Assembly: GCF_900094555.1 (NCBI RefSeq)
Contig: NZ_FMAC01000006.1
Coordinates: 186,001-250,000, forward strand
Origin: Martinezella hainanensis
GTDB lineage: Bacteria; Pseudomonadota; Alphaproteobacteria; Rhizobiales; Rhizobiaceae
Direction: 5' to 3'
Length of the DNA: 64,000 nucleotides
Of this stretch, positions 34,712 through 43,317 are shown in pieces; position 1 is the stretch's first letter, and each line of letters begins with the position of its first letter. The notes under the pieces are model-generated. The model saw only the letters and a program-made list of their open reading frames with translations, searched no databases and was not told the origin of the DNA. The position numbers were made by a program, and so were the translations under genes.

Positions 34712-35557
34712 TTACCCGTAGACATCTGCGCGGCGGTCGCCGAGCAGATGATTGAAGCTGTTGAGCGTGCGAGTTTCCGCCACGCTCGACAGATCGATTT
34801 GCGCAAGGAGGATTTCCTCGCGATCCGTGCTCGCCGGACCGGACACCGGCCAGCCTTGAGGGCCGACAATAAGGCTGCGGCCGATGAAGGGCTGATCGCG
34901 CTCGATGCCGATCCGGTCGGCGCAGGCGATGTATAGGCCGTTGGTGTGGGCGGCAGCCTTGTGCAGAATATTGGCCATCGGCTCGGGAGCGCTTTCCGCG
35001 CCGGCCATCGGCACCCAGTTGGTGGGCACGCAGACCAGCTCGGCACCGGCCAGCGCCAGCTCGCGAAACGTTTCGGGAAACCAGCCGTCGTAGCAGATCG
35101 CGATACCGATGCGCCCAAAGGGCAGATCGAAAACCGGCAACCCGAGATCGCCTTTCTTGAAAAAACGATTTTCATTGTTCCAGAGATGGAGCTTGCGGTA
35201 TTTGCCGATATATCCCTCGGGACCGCACAGAAGAGCGCTGTTATAAAACCGATCGCCGTCCCGCTCGGCAATACCGCTGACGATATAGAGGCCGAGCTCG
35301 CCGGCAAGGCGGCAGAATACCCCGGCACTCTCGCCGCCTGGCACTGGGCCGGCCAATGCTGCAACCTCGTCGCCGTCCCGGAAGCTATAGCCGCTATCGG
35401 CCAGCTCCGGCAGAACAAGGATCTCCGCACCCTGGGCTTTCGCCGTCCTCGCCAGCCGCTCGATGGCAGCAAGATTATGGACACGATCACCGACGATCGG
35501 TTCGAACTGGACAGTCGCGACGGTTGCCGTCCGCGCCGTTGAGGCCTTGACGCTCAA
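34712..35557 (-). CDS. Carbon-nitrogen hydrolase (nitrilase superfamily)
   Basis: The 281-residue enzyme has the Glu-Lys-Cys triad: Glu in VLPELADSGYSF, Lys in KYRKLHLWN and Cys in AICYDGWFPETFRE. The WFPE context is like aliphatic amidases and N-carbamoyl-type hydrolases. TTG 35557 is chosen because GGAG lies six bases before it and just after the terminator; longer TTG starts to 35575 are possible. First enzyme gene after the antitermination leader, so its expression should depend on AmiR. The exact amide or nitrile is unknown. Confidence 0.88.
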   Translation of the reverse strand: MSVKASTARTATVATVQFEPIVGDRVHNLAAIERLARTAKAQGAEILVLPELADSGYSFRDGDEVAALAGPVPGGESAGVFCRLAGELGLYIVSGIAERDGDRFYNSALLCGPEGYIGKYRKLHLWNNENRFFKKGDLGLPVFDLPFGRIGIAICYDGWFPETFRELALAGAELVCVPTNWVPMAGAESAPEPMANILHKAAAHTNGLYIACADRIGIERDQPFIGRSLIVGPQGWPVSGPASTDREEILLAQIDLSSVAETRTLNSFNHLLGDRRADVYG

Positions 35558-35573
35558 TCTTGTCTCCAAACGC

Positions 35574-35613
35574 AAAAAACCTCTGGCACGGAATTCAATC
35601 CGTGAACCAGAGG
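35574..35613 (-). terminator. Intrinsic terminator in the amiR-nitrilase leader
   Basis: On the minus strand CCTCTGG-TT-CACGGA, loop TTGAAT, TCCGTG-CCAGAGG forms a 13-bp stem with a two-base bulge, directly followed by TTTTTT. It lies 16 nt before the TTG start of the nitrilase gene, so it would stop transcription before the enzyme and transporter genes unless overridden. Confidence 0.88.
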
Positions 35614-35634
35614 CTACATAGCCACAATGTAAAC

Positions 35635-35665
35635 GCGGCAGCCCTGCCGCTGAGCAAACCTGCTC
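35635..35665 (-). promoter_or_regulatory. Dual-hexaloop ANTAR recognition RNA
   Basis: On the minus strand GAGC-AGGTTT-GCTC (35652-35665) is followed after one base by GCGGC-AGGGCT-GCCGC (35635-35650). Two adjacent hairpins with six-base loops upstream of a terminator are the known target of ANTAR proteins. The second loop has the conserved A1 and G4; the first has A1 but T at position 4. AmiR, encoded just upstream, should bind here and prevent termination. Confidence 0.75.
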
Positions 35666-35752
35666 GTTACCATTAAGTTTTCATGTAACGACGCGACCGT
35701 CAAGCGCCCCTATCAGACATTTTTTAAAATCGCCGAGCGATAGCACCTGGGC

Positions 35753-36376
35753 TTAGAGTTTACTTTTCCCGCCAATGGACAGTCCGAGGCTTTTCATCGT
35801 GTCTTGCGCGGCAATGATGGATTCGGCGATTGTCGCCATGGGAACGCGCTTCGACGTTGCCTGGTCGCGCAACAGCTTATAGGCCGCCTCCTCGTCGAGG
35901 CCGTTCATGACCCGCAGCGCCGAAACGGCTTTTTCGACCAGCCGGCGGCTTTTCAATGTTTCCTCGAGTTTCTGCACCTTGCCGGCCAGCCTTTTTTCGT
36001 AGCTCTGCCGATAACGCGCCAGCGCGAACTGCGTGAGGATGCCGAGCGGCCGTAGCGGTTTGCTGATGACGCCGTGGGCGTTGAGATCGATGATCGCCTG
36101 GAGTGCTGTCGGGCTCTCATAGGTCAGGATGGCGATGATCGCCGTTTGCTGGAGGTCGATGATCTGCAGCGCGTGTTCGACGTGCGTGTCCTCGACATGC
36201 AGGAAGACCGTGTCTACATCGGGAGGCAACGCCGGTGGCAACGGCCAGGTCGCCCTGACCTCGCAACCAAGGCGTTTCAAATGAGCGATCAATGTGTTGC
36301 CGTCTTCATCGCGTGGGTGGACGACCAGAACGCGCGCGCGCCGCAGATCCTGAATGATCCTGCTCGGTCCCGTCAT
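35753..36376 (-). CDS. amiR: ANTAR-domain transcription antiterminator
   Basis: The 207-residue protein has a receiver-like N-terminal domain lacking a clear phosphoacceptor pocket (RVLVVHPRDEDGNTL), a coiled-coil linker (about 120-145) and a C-terminal ANTAR helix bundle (AVSALRVMNGLDEEAAYKLL, RDQATSKR). This is the AmiR/NasR layout. It starts one base after the amiC stop, so the two are co-made and AmiC can hold AmiR inactive until amide is present. The target RNA lies directly downstream. Confidence 0.92.
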   Translation of the reverse strand: MTGPSRIIQDLRRARVLVVHPRDEDGNTLIAHLKRLGCEVRATWPLPPALPPDVDTVFLHVEDTHVEHALQIIDLQQTAIIAILTYESPTALQAIIDLNAHGVISKPLRPLGILTQFALARYRQSYEKRLAGKVQKLEETLKSRRLVEKAVSALRVMNGLDEEAAYKLLRDQATSKRVPMATIAESIIAAQDTMKSLGLSIGGKSKL

Positions 36377-36377
36377 C

Positions 36378-37511
36378 TCAGGCCTCCAGCCAGACGTCTT
36401 CGAAACGCGAAGCCGTCAGATACGGGTCCGGCCGGATCGGACCAGGCGCCTGCCAGGCGATGTCGAACAGCCCGTCGGCCCGCGCCACACCGATGCGCGG
36501 ATGCAGCCAGAGATGACGGGTATCGGCGTCGAAGTTGATACGGCCTTCCGGTGCAAGAAAATCTTCCATGAGAATTTCTTCGGAAATGCGATGGGTCTCA
36601 AGCGAGCCCGCCCGGGCAAGCGCCCGGGCGAAAAGATGAACCTGTGCATAGGCCGGCTGCGACCAGACGCTCGTAGTCACCTCTTCGCCGAAGCGGCTCT
36701 TGAAGGCGCTGACGAAACGGTCATTCGCCTCGTTCTCGACCGTCTGGAAATAAGTCGCCGAGAGAATGTGGCCGGTGCAGGCATCGGCTCCTATCTCGCG
36801 TATCTCGGTCTCGGCCATGGTCAGACTGGCGATCGGAGCCCGCTTGCGATCGATGCCGGCCTCGGCATACATGCGATAGAAGCGCTGTGCCGGCCGTCCT
36901 ATAATCGTTGAGAAGATGGCGTCCGGCTGGAGGCGAACGATGTCGGAAATGACCGACCGCAGCGTTTGCTCGTCGGCATGAAGAGGAAGATATCGCTCGC
37001 TGACGACCTCGCCGCCCTTTGCCTCCACCACGTCCCGCATGACCCGATTGGATTCGCGTGGGTAGATATAATCCGCGCCGACGAAGAAAATCCGGCGTCC
37101 ATGGTTGCGCAGGAGGTATTCGGCGAGCGCAAAGGTGTTTTGATTGAGGGTGGCGCCGGTGTAGACGACATTCTCGGAATATTCAAAGCCTTCGTACATC
37201 GAGGGATAAAACAACAACCCGTTGTGCCGCTCGACAATCGGCAGCACGGCCTTGCGGCTGGCCGACATCGACGCGCCGAAGATGATATTGACGTCGTCGT
37301 CAGCCAGGAGGCGCCGCGCGAGATTGCGATAGGCGGTTTGATCGCCGCCTGGATCGTAGGCGATCGGAACGATAGGCTTGCCAAGCACGCCTCCGGCCGC
37401 ATTGACCTCTTCGATCGCAAGCGCGGTGCCAAGAAAGTGCTCGGTTTCCGTGATTTCGCTGATTCCGCTTCTGGAAAAAAGCACTCCCACCCGCCATTCG
37501 GAGCTTGTCAT
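36378..37511 (-). CDS. amiC: Amide-sensing negative regulator AmiC
   Basis: The 377-residue protein has a type I periplasmic-binding fold with no signal peptide, hence cytosolic. GVLFSRSGISEITETEHFLG, AIEEVNAAGGVLGKPI, YPSMYEGFEYSENVVYTGA and FFVGADYIYPRESNRVMRD match AmiC and amide/urea binding proteins. ATG 37511 has AGAGG five bases before it and is preferred to ATG 37529. AmiC binds amides and releases AmiR. First gene of the operon. Confidence 0.92.
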   Translation of the reverse strand: MTSSEWRVGVLFSRSGISEITETEHFLGTALAIEEVNAAGGVLGKPIVPIAYDPGGDQTAYRNLARRLLADDDVNIIFGASMSASRKAVLPIVERHNGLLFYPSMYEGFEYSENVVYTGATLNQNTFALAEYLLRNHGRRIFFVGADYIYPRESNRVMRDVVEAKGGEVVSERYLPLHADEQTLRSVISDIVRLQPDAIFSTIIGRPAQRFYRMYAEAGIDRKRAPIASLTMAETEIREIGADACTGHILSATYFQTVENEANDRFVSAFKSRFGEEVTTSVWSQPAYAQVHLFARALARAGSLETHRISEEILMEDFLAPEGRINFDADTRHLWLHPRIGVARADGLFDIAWQAPGPIRPDPYLTASRFEDVWLEA

Positions 37512-37637
37512 CTTCGCCTCTTCCGACATCGCTGGAGATTCGATAGCTGGGAATTCTGTAATCCCGCGCGTTCGACTTCCCTACCCTTAGTGCGTTTCCA
37601 TAGGATGCTGCAAGCGGGTTGGATGCACGTCATTAGG

Positions 37638-39113
37638 TTAGCCATCGGCAACGGAAGCAAGTGGTTTGCCGTCATGAACCGATCCGGGCATCACATTGCC
37701 GGGTATCGGGCAGACATACGCCTGCCCATCGGTCTTGTCCGCCCATTCGGCCCTGGCCGCGGCCAAGAGTTCGGGCGTTGTCATCAGCGATAGCCCAGTT
37801 GTCGCAAGCGTTTTTGCAGCATGCACCATGGCCTTGTGGGCGACTACGCTCTTTCCCTGGGCGACGACCTGCCAGGTATGAGGATTGGTGCCGATCGCCC
37901 AGGCCGGCGTCCAGCATTGCGCCGTCGGCGTCACCCAGCTGACATCACCGACATCGGTCGACCCGGCGCGGAAATGCGACTGGCCTTCGAATTCGCGCAA
38001 GCCAAGATGCAGCGGCGTCGATCCGTCGATCTTCGCATTGGAAAAGACATCTCCCCTGATCTGATAGAGCCGGATGCTGCTCCTGATCGCCTCGTCGGTA
38101 AAGGTTTGCTGAATGGATTTGGCAAAAGCGAGATCCGCCTCGTCGAAGGCGATCGGGCCGAGCGCCATCATATTCTCGTGCATGGCGGTTTCGAGCGTGA
38201 TGTTCGGCAAGAGATTGGTCGAAGCCGTGTCGAACACGATCTCCACCTCCGTTTCCGTCATCATGGCGGCGCCGCGCGCCACTTTCTCGACGCGTTTGGC
38301 AAGATCCAGAGCCTGCGGCATTTCCGGAGCGCGGATCAGATAGAGCACCTCAGCCTTTGCCTGAACGACATTCGCCGCCCTGCCACCCGTATCGGTGATC
38401 GCATAATGCACGCGGCAATCCTGCGGCATGTGCTCGCGCAGGAAATTGACACCGACATTCATCAGCTCCACCGCATCGAGCGCCGACCGGCCGAGATGGG
38501 CCGCGTTCGACGCATGCGCAGCGACACCCTTGAAACGATAATAATATTCGATGACCGCGAGATTGTTGGTCGAGCGCACCCCGTTGAACGGCGCCGGATG
38601 CCAGGTCAGAGCGGTATCGACATCATCGAACAGACCCGCCCGCACCATGAAGGTCTTGCCTGAGCCGCCCTCTTCACCCGGGCACCCGTAATAACGGACG
38701 GTGCCAGGGAGATTATTTGCCTTCATGTGCCGGGCAAGAGCAACCGCCGCCATCAGCGAACCGACGCCGAGCAGGTTATGGCCGCAGCCATGCCCGGTCG
38801 CGCCATCGACCAGGGCTTGGCGCTCAGCGACATCGGCAACCTGGCTCATGCCGGCCAGCGCATCGAATTCGCCCAGAAAAGCAATCACCGGCTTGCCGGC
38901 GCCGAAATCGCCGATAAAGGCCGTCTCCATGCCGGCCACGCCGCGCCGGAGCGAAAAGCCATTATCTTCGAGCGCTTTTGCAAGGAGTTCGGACGAACGC
39001 GTCTCCTCGAATTTCAGTTCGGCAAAATCCCAGATGCTGTCGCTGAGCTTGGTAAAATCCGGCTTCATTCCTTCGATCGCTGCGGCAATCGATTGCACGG
39101 TCTCTTGATTCAT
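37638..39113 (-). CDS. M20-family amidohydrolase (AbgB-like)
   Basis: The 491-residue zinc peptidase/amidohydrolase has GEFDALAGMSQ, GHGCGHNLLGVGS (metal ligands), GCPGEEGGSGKTFMVRAG (Glu pair), TWHPAPFN and a dimerisation lid near HASNAAHLGRSALDAVELMN. It resembles subunit B of p-aminobenzoyl-glutamate hydrolase. No signal peptide. It is last in the peptide importer operon and probably cleaves an imported acyl-amino acid or dipeptide. ATG 39113 starts the conserved part. Confidence 0.92.
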   Translation of the reverse strand: MNQETVQSIAAAIEGMKPDFTKLSDSIWDFAELKFEETRSSELLAKALEDNGFSLRRGVAGMETAFIGDFGAGKPVIAFLGEFDALAGMSQVADVAERQALVDGATGHGCGHNLLGVGSLMAAVALARHMKANNLPGTVRYYGCPGEEGGSGKTFMVRAGLFDDVDTALTWHPAPFNGVRSTNNLAVIEYYYRFKGVAAHASNAAHLGRSALDAVELMNVGVNFLREHMPQDCRVHYAITDTGGRAANVVQAKAEVLYLIRAPEMPQALDLAKRVEKVARGAAMMTETEVEIVFDTASTNLLPNITLETAMHENMMALGPIAFDEADLAFAKSIQQTFTDEAIRSSIRLYQIRGDVFSNAKIDGSTPLHLGLREFEGQSHFRAGSTDVGDVSWVTPTAQCWTPAWAIGTNPHTWQVVAQGKSVVAHKAMVHAAKTLATTGLSLMTTPELLAAARAEWADKTDGQAYVCPIPGNVMPGSVHDGKPLASVADG

Positions 39114-39203
39114 CGCGCGTCCTCGTATCGTGCTGGCGCCTGCGAAGGGGCGCACGAAGCCGCTCGCCGCGAGGGCGCTGGCTTCCTCTTAAAAAGATGA
39201 GCT

Positions 39204-39233
39204 GCCCGCGCCGTCATCCGCATCGGCGCGGGC
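39204..39233 (-). terminator. Stem-loop after peptide-binding-protein gene
   Basis: A perfect 10-bp stem, GCCCGCGCCG / CGGCGCGGGC, with a 10-nt loop starts 7 nt after the binding-protein stop. On the minus strand a TTTTT run follows about ten bases after the stem, so it may be a partial terminator between the importer and the M20 hydrolase gene. Confidence 0.6.
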
Positions 39234-39240
39234 AAGCAAT

Positions 39241-40782
39241 TCAGTCGACCGACACTTCCCAGAGCCGGGCGTTCGACTGCCAGACCGGTTGGCCTTTCAG
39301 CGTCTTGCTGGCGCCCCAGACATCGACCATGTCGTAGAGGAAGATGCCCGGCATATCCTTCAGCATGAGTTCGTGGAATTCATCGAAGATCTTCTGCCGC
39401 TTGGTCTGGTCCGCCTCGACATAGGCAGCCTTCATCAATTCAATCGCCTTCGGGTCGTCCCACATCAACGAGGCGTTCTTGTCCTTGTCGCCGACATAGA
39501 AGGAATACATCAACGCTGGATCGAGACGTGGCGCCACAGACTGCGAAATGATCTGATAGTTGCCGGAGCGGCGGCGATCGACCTGGGTCGCGTAGTCGAG
39601 CACCTCGATCTGCACGTTGAGGCCGATCTGCTGCAGCATGGCCTGCGCCATCACGGCGACCGGGAAGCTCGGCACGTTGCCGCGCTTGTTGGCGATGATC
39701 GAGATCGGTTCGCCCTTGTAGCCGGACGCCTCGAGCTCCTTTTTCGCCGCCTCCAGGTCATACGGCAGACGCTTCTTCTGGGTCGCGTCGAAATAGACGG
39801 AATCCTGCGACACCATCGATCCATTGGCCTCACCCGTTCCGTTGGATGCGGCGGCAACGAGTTCATCGAGATCGAGCGCCATCGCCATGGCGCGGCGCAC
39901 GCCGGGCTTACCCAGCACCTTGTCGCGCGTCTGGATGTAGAACAGGTTCTTGCCGTTGTTGCGCGCCACGATGAGCTGCATCTTCGGGTTCGACTTGATT
40001 TCAGGGATCAGATCCGGCGAAAGTTCGGCCGTGTCGAGCACACCCGATTCCAGGCCGGCCTTCACGGTCGAAGGATCGGGAATGACCATGAACTTGATGC
40101 CGTCGGCGAGCGGTCGCTTGGAGCCGACCATGCCGTCGGGCTTGCCATCATTTGCCGGCGAGACGTAGTCGGCGAATTTCTTCAGGTGTATATATTCGCC
40201 CTTCTTCCATTCGTCCCACATGAAGGGACCGGTGCCGATCGGCTTGATGAAACTGCCGTCTGCGCCGACGGAATCGGGCGAGACCATCCCGGTATAACCA
40301 CACTCCGGACGCGACATCAGACCGAGGAAAACGGCGGAGGGCTTCTCGAGCTTGATTTCGACCGTCGACGCATCGACTGCCTTGACGCCGGTCACATGCG
40401 CTGCACCGCCGGCGGCAAAATCGGCGAGGCAGGTCCATTTCGTCTCGGGCTTCAGATAGCGCGTCCAGTTCCACACCACATCGTCCGCCGTCAGCAGCTT
40501 GCCATTATGGAATTTGACATCGGTCCTGAGCTTGAACGTATAGGTAAGACCATCGGCCGAGGTCTCGAAGCTCTTGGCGAGCAGCGGCTTTACTTCGCCA
40601 CTATTGTTGTAGCCGACGAGCCCCTCGACGATATGCAGAATGACGCCATCGGTATTGCCGTCGCGGTTTACGCCCGGATTGTTGCTGCGCAGGTCCGAAC
40701 TCTGCGCAACGGTGATATCGCGCGCTACCGCGACATTTGCCAATGCGAGCAGGGCCGCGCCCGCAAGAAGAAGCTTTTTCAC
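39241..40782 (-). CDS. Peptide-type ABC transporter substrate-binding protein (SBP_bac_5)
   Basis: The 513-residue periplasmic binding protein of the DppA/OppA family has a signal peptide (MKKLLLAGAALLALANVAVA) and the family blocks AKSFETSADGLTYTFKLR, DVKFHNGKLLTADDVVW, GTGPFMWDEWKKGEYI and VRRAMAMALDLDEL. It delivers a peptide, acyl-amino acid or similar ligand to the DppBC/DF permease. It sits after the serine hydrolase gene, 29 nt away. Confidence 0.92.
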   Translation of the reverse strand: MKKLLLAGAALLALANVAVARDITVAQSSDLRSNNPGVNRDGNTDGVILHIVEGLVGYNNSGEVKPLLAKSFETSADGLTYTFKLRTDVKFHNGKLLTADDVVWNWTRYLKPETKWTCLADFAAGGAAHVTGVKAVDASTVEIKLEKPSAVFLGLMSRPECGYTGMVSPDSVGADGSFIKPIGTGPFMWDEWKKGEYIHLKKFADYVSPANDGKPDGMVGSKRPLADGIKFMVIPDPSTVKAGLESGVLDTAELSPDLIPEIKSNPKMQLIVARNNGKNLFYIQTRDKVLGKPGVRRAMAMALDLDELVAAASNGTGEANGSMVSQDSVYFDATQKKRLPYDLEAAKKELEASGYKGEPISIIANKRGNVPSFPVAVMAQAMLQQIGLNVQIEVLDYATQVDRRRSGNYQIISQSVAPRLDPALMYSFYVGDKDKNASLMWDDPKAIELMKAAYVEADQTKRQKIFDEFHELMLKDMPGIFLYDMVDVWGASKTLKGQPVWQSNARLWEVSVD

Positions 40783-40811
40783 TGGTCTACCCTCTTATCT
40801 GTCGTTGATTG

Positions 40812-41675
40812 TTATGACGCAAATCCATCCCAACAGGCACGCGACAGCCTGCCGATCGTCTCGAGCGCCATCGTATATCCCGGCGTGCCGTCCGGCATGG
40901 CAAGCGGCACCTCATCGGTGTAGGCGGAGATGATGTAAAACGGCGCATCGTCGCGATAGACAATGCCGGCATTCATGCGGCCGCGCTTGCCGGTGCCGCC
41001 CTTGTGGGCGACGACGGTGCCGAAAGGCAGTCGGGACGGGATCGCATAACGCAGGATCTGGTTCTTCAGTGTCTGCAGCGCATAGGCACAGAGTGCGGCC
41101 GAGACGCCGAGCTTTTCCTGAACCGCCGTCGAAGTCTGCGCATCGAGGATCATCTGAAGAAGTACGGCCTGGTCGCGCGCCGTGGTGGTCGTCACCGACT
41201 TCAGCGCGTGATCCGGTGACAAAGCGAGCGGCGGGATCAGAAAGCGGTGGTGCGTGCCGGCAAGCCCGATCGACTTGCAATAAATGTCGACCTCCTCCAG
41301 CGTCAGGCGTTCGAACACCATCTTGGTGCAGACATTGTCGCTGAGCACCATCATGCCGGTGATGGCGTCACGCAGCGAAATGACGATGCCGGGGGTCATA
41401 TAGCGGAACATGCCGCTTGCCACTTCCTCGGCAAAGCGCGCTTCATAAGTAACAGGCTCGTCGAGATCGAGCCGCCCCTCCTGTGCCGCCTTCAGCGCAG
41501 CCATCATGATCGAGGTCTTGCGGGTGCTCGCCGAAGGCGTTTCTTCGTCAGCACATCGTTCGATCGTCTCGCCGGTCAAAAGGTTGCGCATCAAGAAGCG
41601 GGTTACGAAGGGTTGCGCGTCGCAGATCTCTGCGAGCCGCTCGGCAACCGAAGCGGAATTGGAAAGACTGACCAC
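40812..41675 (-). CDS. Class A beta-lactamase-fold serine hydrolase without signal peptide
   Basis: The 287-residue protein has the three penicillin-recognising motifs: Ser50-Thr-Arg-Lys53 (SxxK), Ser112-Asp-Asn114 (SDN) and Lys225-Gly-Gly-Thr-Gly (K[ST]G-like). It lacks an export signal and an obvious ExxLN omega-loop motif, so it is unlikely to be a periplasmic antibiotic-resistance enzyme. The start is GTG 41675, next to the ATPase stop. Its place between ATPase and binding-protein genes of a peptide importer suggests a cytosolic amidase/peptidase acting on the imported compound. Confidence 0.85.
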   Translation of the reverse strand: MVSLSNSASVAERLAEICDAQPFVTRFLMRNLLTGETIERCADEETPSASTRKTSIMMAALKAAQEGRLDLDEPVTYEARFAEEVASGMFRYMTPGIVISLRDAITGMMVLSDNVCTKMVFERLTLEEVDIYCKSIGLAGTHHRFLIPPLALSPDHALKSVTTTTARDQAVLLQMILDAQTSTAVQEKLGVSAALCAYALQTLKNQILRYAIPSRLPFGTVVAHKGGTGKRGRMNAGIVYRDDAPFYIISAYTDEVPLAMPDGTPGYTMALETIGRLSRACWDGFAS

Positions 41676-41676
41676 A

Positions 41677-43317
41677 TCAATTCTCCAGGCGCCATTTGAG
41701 TATCACACCACCCTTTTCATTCTGGTCGAGGGCGGGAATGGCCGAGAGGAGCCGGCGCGTATAGGCCTCCTTCGGGTGATCGAAAATCATGTCGCGGTCG
41801 CCTTCCTCGATGATGCGCCCCTCCTGCATGACGACGACGCGGTCGGCGACCTGTTCGACGACACCGAGATCGTGGCTGATGAAGAGGCAGGAGAAGCCGT
41901 AGCGCTTCTGCAGATTGGAGAAGAGCTCCAGGACCTGGGCTCTGACCGTGACGTCGAGCGCTGAAACCGGCTCGTCGGCAATGAGAAAGCGAGGGCGTCG
42001 CGCGATGGCCCGGGCGATCGCCACGCGCTGCCGCTGACCGCCCGACAGTTCATGCGGGTAGCGGTTGGCGTAGTCACTGCTAAGACCAACCTCCTCAAGC
42101 GTTTCCAAGGCCCGCATGCGCTTGGCGTCGCCTTCGAGATCCGGCACAAGCCTGAGCGCCTCTTCGACCAGCGCCTGGATCGTCATGCGCGGATCGAGCG
42201 AAGAATAAGGGTCCTGGAAGACCATCTGGCAGTTCAGGCGGTAGTCGCGCCAGTCTTCATCGCGTGACCGGCCCTGAAAGCGAATGTCGCCTCCGCTCTG
42301 CTTGACAAGACCGGCAATGGTCCGGCCGAGCGTCGTCTTTCCTGAACCCGATCCACCGACCAGGGCGACAACTTCGCCTTCATGGATATCGACGCTGACA
42401 CCGTGCAACGCGCGCTTGGGGTTCCCCCTTTTGAGCAGTGACTTGCGGCCGGCATAATCGACCACGATGTTACGGGCAGAAACCATCGGCGCCCGCGAGG
42501 TATCGACGCGGCGGGTTTCGCTGCGGAACGGCAAAGAAGACAGGAGCTTCTTCGTATATGGGTGCTTCGGTGCCTCAAGCAGATCCTCGGTACGCCCCTG
42601 CTCGACGACTGCGCCCTTTTCCATGACAACGATATGGTTCGTATATCGCGCCACCATCGGCAAATCGTGACTGATGAGGAGAACGGCCGTTCCCTCCGCC
42701 CGCGTGAGGTCGACCATAAGCTCCATCACATCGCGCTGGATGACGGCATCCAGTGCGGTGGTCGGCTCGTCGGCGATGAGGAGCGCCGGCTTCAAGAGCA
42801 TGACGGAGGCAAGCATGATGCGCTGGCGCATGCCGCCCGAAAACTCGTGCGGGTACGAGATGAGCGCCCCTTCCGGTTCGCGAATCCCGACACGCTTCAA
42901 CATGTCGAGAATGCGCAGGCGGCGCTCATCGGGCGAGAGCCTGGTGTGGAGAACAAGCCCCTCCTCCAGCTGCCGGCCGATTGTCATCGACGGATTGAGC
43001 GAGGTCATCGGTTCCTGGAAGACGACGCCGATCTCGCCACCCCGCAACTCGCGAAGCTCCCGACCCTTCATCGCCAGGACGTCGCGTCCCTTGTAAGTGA
43101 CGGCTCCGCCGACAACGCCGATCGCCTGCGGCAACAGCGATATCAGTGCACGGGTCGCCAGCGTCTTGCCGGAGCCGCTCTCGCCGACGATGCCGAAGAT
43201 CTCGCCGGCCGCGATATCGAAACTGACGTCCTTGACCACCCTATGGCTGGATCTTGCGACCTCAAGCGAAAGATCGCGGACGCTGAGAAGAATGTTCCCT
43301 GCTGTTTCGGATGTCAT
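41677..43317 (-). CDS. Peptide ABC transporter double ATPase (DppD-DppF fusion)
   Basis: The 546-residue protein has two complete NBDs. The first has GESGSGKTLATRAL, FSGGMRQRIMLASVM and LLIADEPTTALDAVIQ; the second has GGSGSGKTTLGRTIAG, LSGGQRQRVAIARAIA and FLIADEPVSALDVTVR. Both have H-loops (LISHDLPMVAR, FISHDLGVVEQ) and oligopeptide-type C-terminal ends (HPYTKKLLSSLP, EAYTRRLLSAIP). Fused GsiA-like ATPases are usual in such systems. ATG 43317 overlaps the DppC-type gene by four bases. Confidence 0.95.
   Translation of the reverse strand: MTSETAGNILLSVRDLSLEVARSSHRVVKDVSFDIAAGEIFGIVGESGSGKTLATRALISLLPQAIGVVGGAVTYKGRDVLAMKGRELRELRGGEIGVVFQEPMTSLNPSMTIGRQLEEGLVLHTRLSPDERRLRILDMLKRVGIREPEGALISYPHEFSGGMRQRIMLASVMLLKPALLIADEPTTALDAVIQRDVMELMVDLTRAEGTAVLLISHDLPMVARYTNHIVVMEKGAVVEQGRTEDLLEAPKHPYTKKLLSSLPFRSETRRVDTSRAPMVSARNIVVDYAGRKSLLKRGNPKRALHGVSVDIHEGEVVALVGGSGSGKTTLGRTIAGLVKQSGGDIRFQGRSRDEDWRDYRLNCQMVFQDPYSSLDPRMTIQALVEEALRLVPDLEGDAKRMRALETLEEVGLSSDYANRYPHELSGGQRQRVAIARAIARRPRFLIADEPVSALDVTVRAQVLELFSNLQKRYGFSCLFISHDLGVVEQVADRVVVMQEGRIIEEGDRDMIFDHPKEAYTRRLLSAIPALDQNEKGGVILKWRLEN

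Noticed and set aside
39289-40923. 544-codon open frame opposite the peptide-binding protein
   Set aside because: Antisense shadow of a clear SBP_bac_5 gene; His/Arg/Asp-rich composition typical of high-GC shadows.
40812-41675. Antibiotic-resistance beta-lactamase
   Set aside because: No signal peptide, no ExxLN omega-loop motif and an operon context of peptide uptake; a catabolic hydrolase is more likely.
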